The notes beneath the pieces were generated by a model. It was not told where the DNA came from, did not search any database, and was given only the letters and a program-made list of their open reading frames with translations. A stretch of DNA of 24,910 nt from Erythrobacter donghaensis. Its GTDB lineage: Bacteria > Pseudomonadota > Alphaproteobacteria > Sphingomonadales > Sphingomonadaceae. The first letter of the stretch is position 1. Every line of letters starts with the position of its first letter. The stretch lies in assembly GCF_001557325.1 (NCBI RefSeq), contig NZ_LSJS01000141.1, positions 1 to 24,910 on the forward strand. Direction: 5' to 3'. Positions 10,195 to 18,547 of this stretch are shown here, in pieces. The position numbers and the translations under genes were made by a program.

Positions 10195-10485
10195 ATGCCC
10201 AAGCGCATCCTCGTCGGGACTGTGACCTCCGACAAGACCGACAAGACCGTGACCGTGCTGGTCGAACGCAAGGTGAAGCACCCGCTCTACGGGAAGATCA
10301 TCCGTCGCTCGAAGAAGTATCACGCGCACGACGAGACGAACGAATACACCGTGGGTGACGTGGTGCGGATCGAAGAGACCCGCCCCATGTCCAAGACCAA
10401 GACCTGGATCGTCAAGGACCGGGTCGTGGCGGGCGGCGTGCAGGCGGTGGAAGCTGACCTCGACGTCGCGGCTGCGGGCAACTGA
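10195..10485 (+). CDS. rpsQ: 30S ribosomal protein S17
   Basis: S17 is a primary 16S rRNA binder with an OB fold in the 30S body. The 96-aa product shows [40 protein letters not shown], then the [18 protein letters not shown] segment. It is about 12 residues longer than E. coli S17 (84 aa); the extra residues form an acidic and Ala-rich C-terminus ending AAAGN. It is the last gene of the S10 group and a 76-base gap follows. Confidence 0.97.
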   Translation: MPKRILVGTVTSDKTDKTVTVLVERKVKHPLYGKIIRRSKKYHAHDETNEYTVGDVVRIEETRPMSKTKTWIVKDRVVAGGVQAVEADLDVAAAGN

Positions 10486-10505
10486 ATTAGGCGTAATCGG
10501 AACTG

Positions 10506-10534
10506 TCAGGCCCCGGTCGGATCGGGTGTCCTGA
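10506..10534 (+). promoter_or_regulatory. Hairpin in the rpsQ-rplN gap (S10/spc boundary)
   Basis: TCAGG (10506-10510) pairs with CCTGA (10530-10534), continued by CCCG (10512-10515) with CGGG (10523-10526), with small internal bulges and a 7-base loop. There is no T-run and no clear promoter in the 76-base gap. It may mark processing or regulation at the S10/spc boundary. Confidence 0.35.
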
Positions 10535-10561
10535 TAAGCCAGTGAGAAGGAAGACGGATCA

Positions 10562-10930
10562 ATGATCCAGATGCAATCCAATCTCGACGTCGCGGACAAC
10601 AGCGGCGCCAAGCGCGTCCAGTGCATCAAGGTGCTGGGTGGCTCGAAGCGTCGTACCGCGGGCGTCGGCGATGTGATCGTCGTCTCCATCAAGGAGGCGC
10701 AGCCGCGCACCAAGGTCAAGAAGGGCGACGTTCACCGCGCGGTAATCGTGCGCACCCGCAAGGACGTGCGTCGTCCGGATGGTACCGTCATCCGCTTCGA
10801 CACCAACGCCGCGGTGCTCGTGAACAAGAACGAGGAGCCGATCGGCACCCGTATCTTCGGCCCCGTGGTGCGCGAACTGCGCTCGAAGGGCTTCATGAAG
10901 ATCATCTCGCTCGCGCCGGAGGTGTTGTGA
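10562..10930 (+). CDS. rplN: 50S ribosomal protein L14
   Basis: L14 lies on the 50S interface, forms bridge B8 and is the docking site for RsfS. The 122-aa length is standard. Recognisable stretches are [28 protein letters not shown] at the start, [27 protein letters not shown], and [13 protein letters not shown] near the end. It opens the spc group and its stop codon overlaps the start of rplX by one base (TGATG). Confidence 0.98.
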   Translation: MIQMQSNLDVADNSGAKRVQCIKVLGGSKRRTAGVGDVIVVSIKEAQPRTKVKKGDVHRAVIVRTRKDVRRPDGTVIRFDTNAAVLVNKNEEPIGTRIFGPVVRELRSKGFMKIISLAPEVL

Positions 10931-11250
10931 TGGCTGCCGCGAAGATCAAGAAGGGTGACAGCGTCGTCGTGCTGTCGGGCAAGGACAAGGGCCGCACCGG
11001 TACGGTCGCCCAGGTTCTCCCGAAGGACGGCAAGGTCGTTGTCGAAGGCGTCAACATCGTCGCCCGTCACCGCAAGCCCAGCCAGTCCAACCCCCAGGGT
11101 GGCATCGACCGCTTCGCCGCGCCGATGGCCATCTCGAAGGTTGCGCTCGCTGATCCCAAGACCGGCAAGGCCACCCGCGTCCGTTTCGAAGTGAAGGACG
11201 GCAAGAAGGTGCGCGTTGCGGTCAAGAGTGGGGAGACCATCGATGGCTGA
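10930..11250 (+). CDS. rplX: 50S ribosomal protein L24
   Basis: L24 is an assembly-initiating protein of the 50S subunit, near the tunnel exit. The 106-aa product has the KOW motif in [19 protein letters not shown] (5-23), followed by [21 protein letters not shown]. The frame is open upstream within rplN, but ATG 10930 overlaps the rplN stop by one base and gives the family N-terminus. The end overlaps rplE by 8 bases. Confidence 0.98.
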   Translation: MAAAKIKKGDSVVVLSGKDKGRTGTVAQVLPKDGKVVVEGVNIVARHRKPSQSNPQGGIDRFAAPMAISKVALADPKTGKATRVRFEVKDGKKVRVAVKSGETIDG

Positions 11251-11824
11251 TTACACCGCCCGGATGAAGGCCAAGTACGATAATGAAATCGTCAAGGCCA
11301 TGATCGAGAAGTTCGGCTACAAGAACCGCATGGAAGTGCCCAAGCTCGAGAAGATCACGCTCAACATGGGCGTGGGCGAGGCGAGCCAGGACAAGAAGAA
11401 GGTTCAGACCGCCGCCGAGGAAATGGCGCTGATCGCCGGCCAGAAGCCGGTCATCACCATCGCCAAGAAGTCGATCGCGCAGTTCAAGCTGCGTGAAGGC
11501 ATGCCGATCGGCTGCAAGGTGACCCTGCGCCGCGAGCGGATGTACGAATTTCTCGACCGTCTCGTCACCGTCGCCATGCCGCGCATCCGCGACTTCCGCG
11601 GGCTGAACGCCAAGTCGTTCGACGGCCGCGGCAACTACGCGATGGGGCTGAAGGAACAGATCGTGTTCCCCGAAATCAGCTACGACAAGATCGAGAAGGT
11701 GCGTGGGATGGACATCATCGTCACCACCACCGCCAAGACCGACGAAGAGGCGCGCGAGCTGCTGCGTCTTTTCGGCTTCCCCTTCGCAGGCGAAGCCAAG
11801 ACCGAACAGAAGGAAGCGGCGTAA
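11243..11824 (+). CDS. rplE: 50S ribosomal protein L5
   Basis: L5 binds 5S rRNA in the central protuberance and contacts P-site tRNA. The 193-aa product has [18 protein letters not shown], the [21 protein letters not shown] segment, [24 protein letters not shown] and the C-terminal [27 protein letters not shown]. It is about 14 residues longer than E. coli L5, partly through a polar C-terminal tail. The start overlaps rplX by 8 bases, with GGGGAG at 11230-11235; an in-frame GTG/ATG further upstream lies inside rplX and is unlikely. Confidence 0.98.
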   Translation: MADYTARMKAKYDNEIVKAMIEKFGYKNRMEVPKLEKITLNMGVGEASQDKKKVQTAAEEMALIAGQKPVITIAKKSIAQFKLREGMPIGCKVTLRRERMYEFLDRLVTVAMPRIRDFRGLNAKSFDGRGNYAMGLKEQIVFPEISYDKIEKVRGMDIIVTTTAKTDEEARELLRLFGFPFAGEAKTEQKEAA

Positions 11825-11866
11825 GCCGCCTCCCGTTAGTGACACGAAAGCAGAGAGCTTAAGTCC

Positions 11867-12172
11867 ATGGCGAAACTGAGTTCCATCAACAAGAATGAGC
11901 GTCGCAAGAAGCTCGTGAAGCAGTACGCTGCGAAGTACGAGAAGCTGAAGGCGATTGCCAACGATGAAAGCCTCGACGAGACCGAGCGCCTGATGGCCCG
12001 GCTCAAGATGGCTGAGCTTCCGCGCAACGCGAACCCGACCCGGGTGCGCAACCGTTGCGCCACCACCGGCCGCCCGCGCGGCTATTACCGCAAGTTCGGC
12101 ATCAACCGCATCGAACTGCGTCAACTTGGCAACCGGGGCATGATCCCGGGTTTGACCAAGTCGAGCTGGTGA
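11867..12172 (+). CDS. rpsN: 30S ribosomal protein S14 (zinc-independent form)
   Basis: S14 binds in the 30S head beside S3 and S10. The 101-aa product is the long, zinc-independent form: it lacks the two CxxC pairs of the short form and keeps only the single Cys in [21 protein letters not shown]. The end, IPGLTKSSW, is the family signature. It follows rplE after a 42-base gap, and the Shine-Dalgarno region is AGCAGAGAG. Confidence 0.98.
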   Translation: MAKLSSINKNERRKKLVKQYAAKYEKLKAIANDESLDETERLMARLKMAELPRNANPTRVRNRCATTGRPRGYYRKFGINRIELRQLGNRGMIPGLTKSSW

Positions 12173-12182
12173 GGACTAGACA

Positions 12183-12578
12183 ATGGCAATGACCGATCCT
12201 CTGGGTGACATGCTCACCCGCATCCGCAACGGCCAGCGCGCCAAGAAGGACTCCGTCCTGACCCCGGCGAGCAACCTGCGTGCGAGCGTGCTCGAAGTGC
12301 TTCAGCGTGAAGGCTACATCCGTGGCTACAGCGAAGACACGTCGGGCAAGCACAAGGCGCTGCGGATCGAACTGAAGTATTTCGAAGGCGAGCCCGCGAT
12401 CAAGCACGTGGCTCGCGTCTCGAAGCCGGGCCGCCGCGTCTATTCGGGTTCCAAGGAACTGCCGACGATCCGCAATGGCCTGGGCATCACCATCGTCTCG
12501 ACGCCGCGCGGCGTGCTCTCGGATGCCGAAGCGCGCAGCCACAACGTCGGCGGCGAAGTCCTGGCGGAGGTGTTCTGA
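12183..12578 (+). CDS. rpsH: 30S ribosomal protein S8
   Basis: S8 binds the central domain of 16S rRNA early in assembly; in E. coli it also represses the spc operon by binding its mRNA near rplE. The 131-aa product has [14 protein letters not shown] at the start and the diagnostic C-terminal [22 protein letters not shown]. It begins 10 bases after rpsN and its stop overlaps the rplF start by one base (TGATG). Confidence 0.98.
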   Translation: MAMTDPLGDMLTRIRNGQRAKKDSVLTPASNLRASVLEVLQREGYIRGYSEDTSGKHKALRIELKYFEGEPAIKHVARVSKPGRRVYSGSKELPTIRNGLGITIVSTPRGVLSDAEARSHNVGGEVLAEVF

Positions 12579-13111
12579 TGAGCCGCATCGGTAAGAAGCC
12601 GGTCGCGATCCCTGGCGGGGTGACCGCCAGCATCGAAAACGGCACGCTCAGCGTGAAGGGCCCCAAGGGCACCCTCACCATGGGGCTGTCCGACCTCATC
12701 ACCTACTCGCTCGAGGAAGGCGCGATCTCGGTCAAGCCGGCCAACGACAGCAAGCAGGCCCGCGCGTTCTGGGGCATGCAGCGCACGCTGGTGTCGAACC
12801 TGGTGGAAGGCGTCAGCGCCGGCTTCACCAAGGTGCTCGTCATCAAGGGCGTCGGCTACCGCGCCAACGCTCAGGGTTCGACCCTGAAGCTGCAGCTCGG
12901 CTACAGCCACGACGTCGACCTGCCGGTGCCCGCCGGTCTTGAAGTCAAGACCCCGGACCAGACCACGATCGAGATTTCCGGCACCGACAAGCAGGCCGTC
13001 GGCCAGTTTGCCGCCGAAATCCGCCGCTGGCGCAAGCCCGAGCCCTACAAGGGCAAGGGGATCGCCTATCGCGGCGAGTTTATCTTCCGCAAGGAAGGGA
13101 AGAAGAGATAA
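12578..13111 (+). CDS. rplF: 50S ribosomal protein L6
   Basis: L6 stabilises the region of the sarcin-ricin loop where translation GTPases bind. The 177-aa product contains two L6-type repeats: [30 protein letters not shown] in the first, and the C-terminal repeat with [20 protein letters not shown], the strongest signature. Start and stop are tightly packed between rpsH (one-base overlap) and rplR (one base apart). Confidence 0.98.
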   Translation: MSRIGKKPVAIPGGVTASIENGTLSVKGPKGTLTMGLSDLITYSLEEGAISVKPANDSKQARAFWGMQRTLVSNLVEGVSAGFTKVLVIKGVGYRANAQGSTLKLQLGYSHDVDLPVPAGLEVKTPDQTTIEISGTDKQAVGQFAAEIRRWRKPEPYKGKGIAYRGEFIFRKEGKKR

Positions 13112-13112
13112 G

Positions 13113-13457
13113 ATGGCAAAGCTTTCCCTTTTCGAACGTCGCCGTCGCCGGGTTCGCACTGCGCTTCGTGCGCGTGCCGGTGGCAAGCCCCGTCTGTCGG
13201 TGCACCGCACCGGCCGTCACATCTACGCCCAGATCATCGACGATGCGGCCGGCAAGACCGTCGCTGCCGCATCGACGCTCGGTGCCAAGGCGAGCGGCGC
13301 CAATGTCGACGCCGCTGCCGAAGTCGGCAAGGCGATCGCCGAGGCCGCCAAGAAGGCGGGCGTGACCACTGTCGTGTTCGATCGCGGCGGGTTCCTGTTC
13401 CATGGCCGCGTCAAGGCGCTGGCCGATGCCGCCCGTGAAGGCGGGCTGGAGTTCTGA
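13113..13457 (+). CDS. rplR: 50S ribosomal protein L18
   Basis: L18 binds 5S rRNA together with L5 in the central protuberance. The 114-aa product begins [44 protein letters not shown] and ends [28 protein letters not shown], both diagnostic. The frame is open upstream inside rplF, but ATG 13113 gives the family N-terminus one base after the rplF stop, with GGAAGGGAAG just before. Confidence 0.98.
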   Translation: MAKLSLFERRRRRVRTALRARAGGKPRLSVHRTGRHIYAQIIDDAAGKTVAAASTLGAKASGANVDAAAEVGKAIAEAAKKAGVTTVVFDRGGFLFHGRVKALADAAREGGLEF

Positions 13458-13459
13458 TC

Positions 13460-14170
13460 ATGGCTGACGAAAACACCATCGAAACCCCGGACGTGGCCGG
13501 CGACATCGGCGGCGACGCCGGTGAAGCGCAGGGTCGTCGCGGGCGTGGCCGTGGCGGCAACCGCGAGGGCGGCGAAGGCCGTGGTCGCGGGCGGGGCGGT
13601 CGTGACGACCGTCGCGGGCCCAAGCAGGAAGAAGATGACGGCATCATCGAGAAGCTGGTGCACATCAACCGCGTCTCCAAGACCGTGAAGGGCGGCAAGC
13701 GCTTCGGCTTTGCGGCGCTGGTCGTGGTCGGCGACGGTCAGGGCCGCGTCGGCTTCGGCCACGGCAAGGCCCGCGAAGTGCCCGAGGCGATCACCAAGGC
13801 GACCGCTTCGGCGCGCAAGAAGATGATCCGCGTGCCGCTCAAGGAAGGTCGCACCCTGCACCATGACGGCAATGGCCGTTTCGGCGCGGGCAAGGTCACC
13901 CTTCGCACGGCGCCTCCGGGCACCGGCATCATCGCCGGCGGTCCGATGCGCGCCGTGTTCGAGAGCCTCGGCGTTGCCGACGTGGTGACCAAGTCGGTCG
14001 GCACCTCGAACCCCTACAACATGATCCGCGCCACCTTTGACGCGCTCGCCGACCAGACTTCGCCGAAGTCGGTCGCACAGCGTCGCGGCAAGAAGGTTGC
14101 CGACCTCCTGGGTCGCGGCGGGGCCAGCGCAGTCGAGGCGGAAGCCGAAGCTGCCGCGATCGTGGAGTAA
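13460..14170 (+). CDS. rpsE: 30S ribosomal protein S5 with RG-rich N-terminal extension
   Basis: S5 contributes to the mRNA entry site and decoding accuracy. The core begins about residue 60 ([21 protein letters not shown]) and includes [23 protein letters not shown] and [15 protein letters not shown]. The protein is 236 aa against 167 in E. coli. The extra length is an acidic start (1-24), an RG/RGG-rich tract (25-52) and an Ala/Glu C-terminal tail. Comparable RG-rich extensions occur in sphingomonad S5 proteins as I recall them. The start has no strong Shine-Dalgarno and lies 2 bases after rplR. Confidence 0.98.
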   Translation: MADENTIETPDVAGDIGGDAGEAQGRRGRGRGGNREGGEGRGRGRGGRDDRRGPKQEEDDGIIEKLVHINRVSKTVKGGKRFGFAALVVVGDGQGRVGFGHGKAREVPEAITKATASARKKMIRVPLKEGRTLHHDGNGRFGAGKVTLRTAPPGTGIIAGGPMRAVFESLGVADVVTKSVGTSNPYNMIRATFDALADQTSPKSVAQRRGKKVADLLGRGGASAVEAEAEAAAIVE

Positions 14171-14176
14171 CGTCAG

Positions 14177-14353
14177 ATGGCTACCATCAAGATCAAGCAG
14201 ATCGGCTCGCCGATCCGTCGTCCCGCCAGCCAGCGCCAGATCCTCATCGGTCTGGGGCTGAACAAGATGCACAAGATTGTCGAGCGTCAGGACACCCCCG
14301 AGGTGCGCGGCGCGATCGCCAAGATCCCGCATCTGGTGCAGGTGGTGGACTGA
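14177..14353 (+). CDS. rpmD: 50S ribosomal protein L30
   Basis: L30 is a small 50S protein on the solvent side near 5S rRNA. The 58-aa product reads [16 protein letters not shown], then [21 protein letters not shown] and [12 protein letters not shown]; the IGSPIRR and GLGLNK..VERQDTP patterns are diagnostic of the bacterial family. It starts 6 bases after rpsE and is followed by a 169-base palindrome-rich gap, longer than any other gap inside the spc group. Confidence 0.97.
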   Translation: MATIKIKQIGSPIRRPASQRQILIGLGLNKMHKIVERQDTPEVRGAIAKIPHLVQVVD

Positions 14354-14522
14354 CCTTCTAGCCCTCTCCCCTTGCGGGAGAGGGTTGGGAGAGGGGATGC
14401 GAGCGCACGCTCGCACCTGCCCCTCTCAACTCCGACTAGCGAGCAAGCTCGCAAGTCTCCGTATCTCTCCCGCGAGGGGAGAGAAGGATCATAGCGCGAC
14501 AAAAGCGAAAGCGAGTGCACAC
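14354..14522. repeat. REP-like palindrome cluster between rpmD and rplO
   Basis: Four palindromes lie in tandem: CCCTCTCCC (14362-14370) with GGGAGAGGG (14376-14384); GAGAGGGG (14389-14396) with CCCCTCTC (14420-14427), enclosing TGCGAGCG (14398-14405) with CGCTCGCA (14408-14415); GCGAGC (14439-14444) with GCTCGC (14447-14452); and CTCTCCC (14465-14471) with GGGAGAG (14477-14483). The GGGAGAGGG-type hairpin is, from memory, a common intergenic repeat in sphingomonads. There is no T-run, so this is not a standard terminator. It seems to be inserted within an otherwise compact operon. Confidence 0.65.
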
Positions 14523-15047
14523 ATGAAACTGAATGACATCCGCGACAACGCCGGTGCCCGCAAGGGCCGCGTCCGTGTCGGCCGTGGTATCGGCTCGGGC
14601 AAGGGCAAGACCTCGGCACGCGGCCAGAAGGGCCAGAAGGCCCGTTCGGGCGTGGCCATCAAGGGCTTCGAGGGCGGCCAGATGCCGCTCCACATGCGCC
14701 TGCCGAAGCGCGGCTTCAACAACCCCTTCGCCAAGGACTACGCCGAAGTGAACATCGGCATGATCCAGAAGTTCATCGACGCGGGCAAGCTCGACGCCTC
14801 GGCCCCCATCACCGAGGAAGCGCTGCGCGCGGCCGGTTTGGTGCGCGGCGGCAAGGATGGCGTGCGTCTGCTCGGCAAGGGTGAGATCACCGCCAAGGCG
14901 ACCTTCGCGGTCACCGGCGCGACCAAGGGTGCGATCGCCGCGGTCGAAAAGGCCGGCGGCAGCGTCGAAGTGGCGCCCGAGCCGACCCCCGAGCACGAGA
15001 AGAAGCTCGCCCGGCGCGACGCCAACAAGGCCGCCAAGGCCAAGTAA
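14523..15047 (+). CDS. rplO: 50S ribosomal protein L15
   Basis: L15 is a late assembly protein inside the 50S subunit with a long extended N-terminal region. The 174-aa product starts [41 protein letters not shown], followed by [20 protein letters not shown], both diagnostic, and a globular C-terminal half. The C-terminus is extended and lysine-rich. The ATG at 14523 fits the family although the frame is open upstream. The Shine-Dalgarno is weak (AAGCGAG), and the gene follows the palindrome cluster. Confidence 0.97.
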   Translation: MKLNDIRDNAGARKGRVRVGRGIGSGKGKTSARGQKGQKARSGVAIKGFEGGQMPLHMRLPKRGFNNPFAKDYAEVNIGMIQKFIDAGKLDASAPITEEALRAAGLVRGGKDGVRLLGKGEITAKATFAVTGATKGAIAAVEKAGGSVEVAPEPTPEHEKKLARRDANKAAKAK

Positions 15048-15062
15048 TCGACAAAAGGTGGC

Positions 15063-15091
15063 GCGCGGGGGTTCGACAAGAGCCCCCGCGC
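15063..15091 (+). terminator. Strong hairpin between rplO and secY, T-poor
   Basis: GCGCGGGGGTTC (15063-15074) pairs with GAGCCCCCGCGC (15080-15091), 12 pairs including one G-U, around the loop GACAA. Only CCCTATTT follows, so termination may be partial or the hairpin may protect the upstream mRNA 3' end. It would help give secY lower expression than the ribosomal genes. Confidence 0.5.
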
Positions 15092-15188
15092 TCCCTATTT
15101 ACGCTCTCGCGCGCTCCGGCGGCTCTTTCCCCAGGGCAAGACACCGCCACGGCGCCCCCGGATCAAGAGCTAGGATCGACCCGACCCC

Positions 15189-16535
15189 ATGGCATCACGC
15201 GCCGACAATATCGCGAGCAACCTCAACCTCGGCAATTTCGCCAAGGCGACCGAGCTCAAGCAGCGCATCTGGTTCACCATCGGCGCGCTGATCGTCTTCC
15301 GCTTCCTGAGCTTCGTGCCGCTGCCGGGGATCGATCCAGTCAAGCTCGCCGAGTTCAACAGCCGCGCCTCGGGCACGATCCTCGACCTGTTCAACGCCTT
15401 CTCGGGCGGCGCGCTCGAACGCATGAGCCTGATCGCGGTCGGCATCATGCCCTACATCACCGCCTCGATCGTGGTGCAGATGGCCTCGGCGCTGCACCCG
15501 GCGCTCGCCGCGCTGAAGAAGGAAGGGGCGAGCGGGCGGCAGAAATTGAACCAGTATACCCGCTACGGCGCGGTGCTGCTGTGCATCATCCAGGGCTATG
15601 CGGTGGCGGCGAACGCGGTGGCGCAGGGCTTCGCGGTCGACACCGGCCCGCTGTTCTACGTCTCGACGATCATCAACGTCACCGGCGGGACAATGTTCCT
15701 GCTGTGGCTCGGCGAGCAGATCACCAGCCGCGGCATCGGCAACGGCGTGTCGCTGATCATCATGGCGGGCATCGTCGCGGCCTTCCCGCAGTTCATCGGC
15801 AGCCTGTTCGAGGGCGGCCGGACCGGTGCGATCTCGGAAATCGTGATCATCGGCTTCGTTGCCATGGTGGTGTTCCTGATCCTCGGCATCGCCTTCATGG
15901 AGCGGGCCCAGCGCCGTCTCACCATCCAGTATCCCAAGCGCGCGACCGAGCGCGGGATGATGCAGGCCGAACGGTCCTACCTGCCGCTCAAGATCAACAC
16001 CGCGGGCGTGATCCCGCCGATCTTCGCGAGCTCGCTGCTGCTGCTGCCGCTGACGATCACGCAGCTCGTCGGCGGCTCGATCGAGCCCGGCACGACGACC
16101 TATGACGTGCTGCAGACGATGAACCAGTATCTCCAGCACGGCCAGCCGCTCTACATGACGCTCTATGCGCTGGGCATCATCTTCTTCTGCTTCTTCTACA
16201 CCGCGGTCGTGTTCAACCCGGAAGAGACCGCGGACAACCTCAAGAAGAACGGCGGCTCGATCCCCGGCATCCGCCCGGGCAAGCGCACCGCGGACTATCT
16301 CGAATATGTCCTGACCCGCATCACCGTGATCGGCTCGATCTACCTTACGGTGGTGTGCGTCCTGCCTGAAGCGGTGATCGCGCAGACCGGGATTCCGCTG
16401 TTCCTCGGCGGCACCAGCCTGCTGATCGTGGTCAACGTCACGGTGGACACCATCAGCCAGATCCAGTCGCACCTGCTCGCGCTGCAATATGGCGACCTCA
16501 TCAAGAAGGCCAAACTCAAGGGACGGATGCGCTGA
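15189..16535 (+). CDS. secY: Protein translocase subunit SecY
   Basis: SecY forms the protein-conducting channel of the inner membrane, with SecE and SecG, and serves SecA-driven export and SRP-dependent insertion. The 448-aa length fits the ten-helix family. Typical stretches are TIGALIVFRFLSFVPLPGID in the first helix region, MPYITASIVVQMA, QYTRYGAV, FLLWLGEQITSRGIGNGVSLII, the cytoplasmic loop RRLTIQYPKRATERG, the PLKINTAGVIPPIFASS segment, and NPEETADNLKKNGGSIPGIRPG. The Shine-Dalgarno is weak (AGGA, 13 bases before the ATG). It stands between rplO and adk as in other alphaproteobacteria. Confidence 0.98.
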   Translation: MASRADNIASNLNLGNFAKATELKQRIWFTIGALIVFRFLSFVPLPGIDPVKLAEFNSRASGTILDLFNAFSGGALERMSLIAVGIMPYITASIVVQMASALHPALAALKKEGASGRQKLNQYTRYGAVLLCIIQGYAVAANAVAQGFAVDTGPLFYVSTIINVTGGTMFLLWLGEQITSRGIGNGVSLIIMAGIVAAFPQFIGSLFEGGRTGAISEIVIIGFVAMVVFLILGIAFMERAQRRLTIQYPKRATERGMMQAERSYLPLKINTAGVIPPIFASSLLLLPLTITQLVGGSIEPGTTTYDVLQTMNQYLQHGQPLYMTLYALGIIFFCFFYTAVVFNPEETADNLKKNGGSIPGIRPGKRTADYLEYVLTRITVIGSIYLTVVCVLPEAVIAQTGIPLFLGGTSLLIVVNVTVDTISQIQSHLLALQYGDLIKKAKLKGRMR

Positions 16536-16638
16536 TATCCGACGATAGTCGGCTTGACGCGCCCGCATGCTTGGTTGAACCCGTAAGTCTGAACAAACGC
16601 GCGCGGCGCTGATCCGCGGCGACAATGGGGGACGGTTC

Positions 16639-17286
16639 GTGAACATCATTCTTCTTGGCCCTCCCGGCGCCGGCAAGGGAACGCAGAGCGCGGGGCTGGT
16701 CGAGCGGCATGGCATGCGCCAGCTCTCCACCGGCGACATGCTGCGCGCCGCGGTCAAGGCCGGTACGCCGGTGGGCATGCGCGCAAAGGAAGTCATGGAG
16801 CGCGGCGAGCTGGTCTCGGACGCGATCGTTTCCGATCTTATCGACGCCGAGCTGGCCGCGATGGGCCCCGAAACCGGCGCGATCTTCGACGGCTATCCCC
16901 GCACCGCCGCTCAGGCCGATGCGCTCGACGCGATCCTCGCGAAGAACGGCCGCGCGCTCGACCATGTGATCGAGCTCGAGGTGGACGAGGACGCGCTGGT
17001 CGAACGCATCACCGGGCGCTTCTCCTGCGGCAATTGCGGCACGCTCTATCACGACACCGCCAACCCCCCGAAGGTGGACGGCGTGTGCGACACCTGCGGC
17101 AGCACCGAATTCAAGCGCCGCCCGGATGACAACGAGGAAACCGTGCGCACCCGCATGGCCGAATACCGCGCCAAGACCGCGCCGATCCTGCCGGGCTACG
17201 AAGCACGCGGGATAGTAGCACGGGTCGATGGCATGGCGGCGATCGACACGGTCGCAGGGCAGATCGACGCGATCCTCGGACACTGA
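16639..17286 (+). CDS. adk: Adenylate kinase, zinc-binding LID type
   Basis: Adenylate kinase catalyses ATP + AMP to 2 ADP in the cytosol and sets the adenylate balance. The 215-aa product has the P-loop GPPGAGKGT (7-15), the AMP-site TGDMLR (31-36), the FDGYPRT motif (83-89), and a long-form LID domain bearing a Cys4 cluster, Cys130/Cys133/Cys150/Cys153 (CGNC and CDTC), a structural zinc site. RPDDNEETVRTRM follows. The start is GTG, chosen for GGGGGA at 16627-16632 and the family N-terminus (NIILLGPPGAGKGT). It lies 103 bases after secY, in the conserved alphaproteobacterial order. Confidence 0.98.
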   Translation: MNIILLGPPGAGKGTQSAGLVERHGMRQLSTGDMLRAAVKAGTPVGMRAKEVMERGELVSDAIVSDLIDAELAAMGPETGAIFDGYPRTAAQADALDAILAKNGRALDHVIELEVDEDALVERITGRFSCGNCGTLYHDTANPPKVDGVCDTCGSTEFKRRPDDNEETVRTRMAEYRAKTAPILPGYEARGIVARVDGMAAIDTVAGQIDAILGH

Positions 17287-17301
17287 ACGGGGCCGGGCTG
17301 G

Positions 17302-17327
17302 GCGGGGGCTTGTGCCCCGCGCGCTTT
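17302..17327 (+). terminator. Possible terminator after adk
   Basis: GCGGGG (17302-17307) pairs with CCCCGC (17315-17320) around a 7-base loop, with GCGC then TTTT (17324-17327) after it. The stem is short but wholly G-C. It would mark the end of the spc-secY-adk transcript, consistent with the change of gene type that follows. The 3-base distance between stem and T-run weakens the call. Confidence 0.4.
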
Positions 17328-17372
17328 TGCCGCAGCCTTGCCGGCATGGTTTCGCGAGGGGAGGGTCTTGCC

Positions 17373-18251
17373 ATGAAGTTTCGGGTCACGGTGCTCACGC
17401 TCGGTGCGCTGGCCGCGCTCGCAGGCGCCCCGGCCGGCGCCGAGGTGACGCGCACCACCGAGGTCGGCTTCGTCTCGCGCAACGAGGTGGTGGTGAGCGC
17501 CACCCCTAAGGAGGTGTGGCTCGCGCTCATCAGCCCGGCCGACTGGTGGGACAAGGCGCATACCTGGTCGGGCGATTCCGCCAATCTCGCCCTGACCCCG
17601 CAGGCGGGCGGGTGTTTCTGTGAGACCATTCCCGAGGTCGACGAGCCGGGGCGTTTCTCGCTCGAGGGCAGCGTCGAGCACATGCGCGTGGTCCAGGCCT
17701 ATCCCGAGGCCGCGCTGCGGATGGTCGGCAGCCTCGGCCCGCTCCAGAGCGAACCGGTGACCGGCGTGCTGACGATCGCGCTGAGCAAGCACGAGAAGGG
17801 CACGCGGATCGTGTGGGAGTACAACGTCGGCGGGTCGATGCGATACGAGGTTCCGGTGATTGCCAAGGCGGTCGACGGGGTGCTGGCGACGCAACTTGCC
17901 GCGCTCGCCAAGCCGCTCGGCGTGGTGGCCCTCCCGCCGCCGCCGCCCGCGCCAGCTCCGGCCCCTGCCGAGGCACCGGCTCCTGCGCCAGCCGGTGCTC
18001 CCGCGCCTGCGGCCAGCAAGCCTGCTGCGCCCGCAGCATCGGCCGCACCCAAGAAGCCCGCTGCGAGCGCCGTCGCGCCCAAGCCTGCGGCGCCCTCGGC
18101 GGCCGCGCCCAAGCCTGCCACTGCGCCTGCAGCAGGGACCGCCAAGCCCGCAGCCCCGGCCGCAGCGCCAAGCCCCGCGCCCAAACCCACCCCCAAGCCT
18201 GCCACTGTCGAGGATGCCTTCAGCGATCTCGACGACAAGCCGGGGCGGTGA
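17373..18251 (+). CDS. Exported SRPBCC-fold protein with Ala/Pro-rich tail
   Basis: The function is unknown. The 292-aa product has a signal peptide (residues 1-23, ending AGAPAGA), then a domain of about 150 residues resembling the SRPBCC/START-like family: VVVSATPKEVWLALISPADWW, later WSGDSANLALTPQAGGCFCE, and a C-terminal helix with AVDGVLATQLAALAKPLG. Members bind hydrophobic ligands in a deep cavity; no ligand can be named here. From about 188 to 277 it is almost only Ala, Pro, Lys and Ser, with PAAPKPA-like repeats, probably a disordered tether in the periplasm. The start at 17373 has GAGGGGAGGG ahead; in-frame ATGs at 17310 and 17346 would spoil the signal peptide. It separates adk from rpsM, where most relatives have no such gene or a different one. 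Confidence 0.85.
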   Translation: MKFRVTVLTLGALAALAGAPAGAEVTRTTEVGFVSRNEVVVSATPKEVWLALISPADWWDKAHTWSGDSANLALTPQAGGCFCETIPEVDEPGRFSLEGSVEHMRVVQAYPEAALRMVGSLGPLQSEPVTGVLTIALSKHEKGTRIVWEYNVGGSMRYEVPVIAKAVDGVLATQLAALAKPLGVVALPPPPPAPAPAPAEAPAPAPAGAPAPAASKPAAPAASAAPKKPAASAVAPKPAAPSAAAPKPATAPAAGTAKPAAPAAAPSPAPKPTPKPATVEDAFSDLDDKPGR

Positions 18252-18547
18252 ACGCGGGGCAGGGCCGCTCGCTATCTGGTTGATGCGCTAGGGCGTTTGG
18301 CGCATTGTACGGTTTCCAAGCCAGGCGGTTGACGCCCCGCGCGAATCAGCCTATGCGCGCCCCTCATTCGACATGTTCGAAGCAAGTTCGGCAGGCATCG
18401 CCCTTGCGCGTGCCGACCGGACTTTTTGCCGTTTGTGATCCTGCCCCCGTGGCGCGATCCTCCGGCAGGCGGACATGAAGGTGAATGAGCGTTGAGATAG
18501 GGGTGGCCCCTCAAGGCCGCAAGCCCCTGTGGAGCATGGAGAAATAA
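18252..18547 (+). promoter_or_regulatory. Leader and promoter region of the rpsM (alpha) operon
   Basis: This 296-base gap contains no supportable gene. Beyond the candidate promoter at 18329-18357 it holds a hairpin CCTGCC (18440-18445) with GGCAGG (18464-18469), and a cluster of short GGCC/GGGG-CCCC complementary segments at about 18500-18530. The Shine-Dalgarno GGAGA (18538-18542) lies 5 bases before the GTG start of rpsM. In E. coli, S4 binds a pseudoknot in the rpsM leader; rpsD is not in this operon and I cannot confirm a pseudoknot. Confidence 0.5.
18329..18357 (+). promoter_or_regulatory. Candidate promoter for rpsM-rpsK-rpoA-rplQ
   Basis: TTGACG (18329-18334), a 17-base spacer and TATGCG (18352-18357) form a plausible housekeeping-sigma promoter about 190 bases upstream of rpsM. 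The -35 is near-perfect and the -10 is weak, a pattern common in G+C-rich alphaproteobacteria. Confidence 0.5.

Noticed and set aside
15195..16796. A 533-codon minus-strand open frame opposite secY and the start of adk
   Set aside because: The composition (Arg/Asp/His-rich, no domain signature) is typical of the antisense of a high-G+C gene, and secY is certain.
16536..18547. rpmJ or infA, expected by analogy with other bacteria near secY and rpsM
   Set aside because: Neither a 36-41 residue Cys/His L36 nor an IF1-like sequence could be found; their absence here is normal in Alphaproteobacteria.
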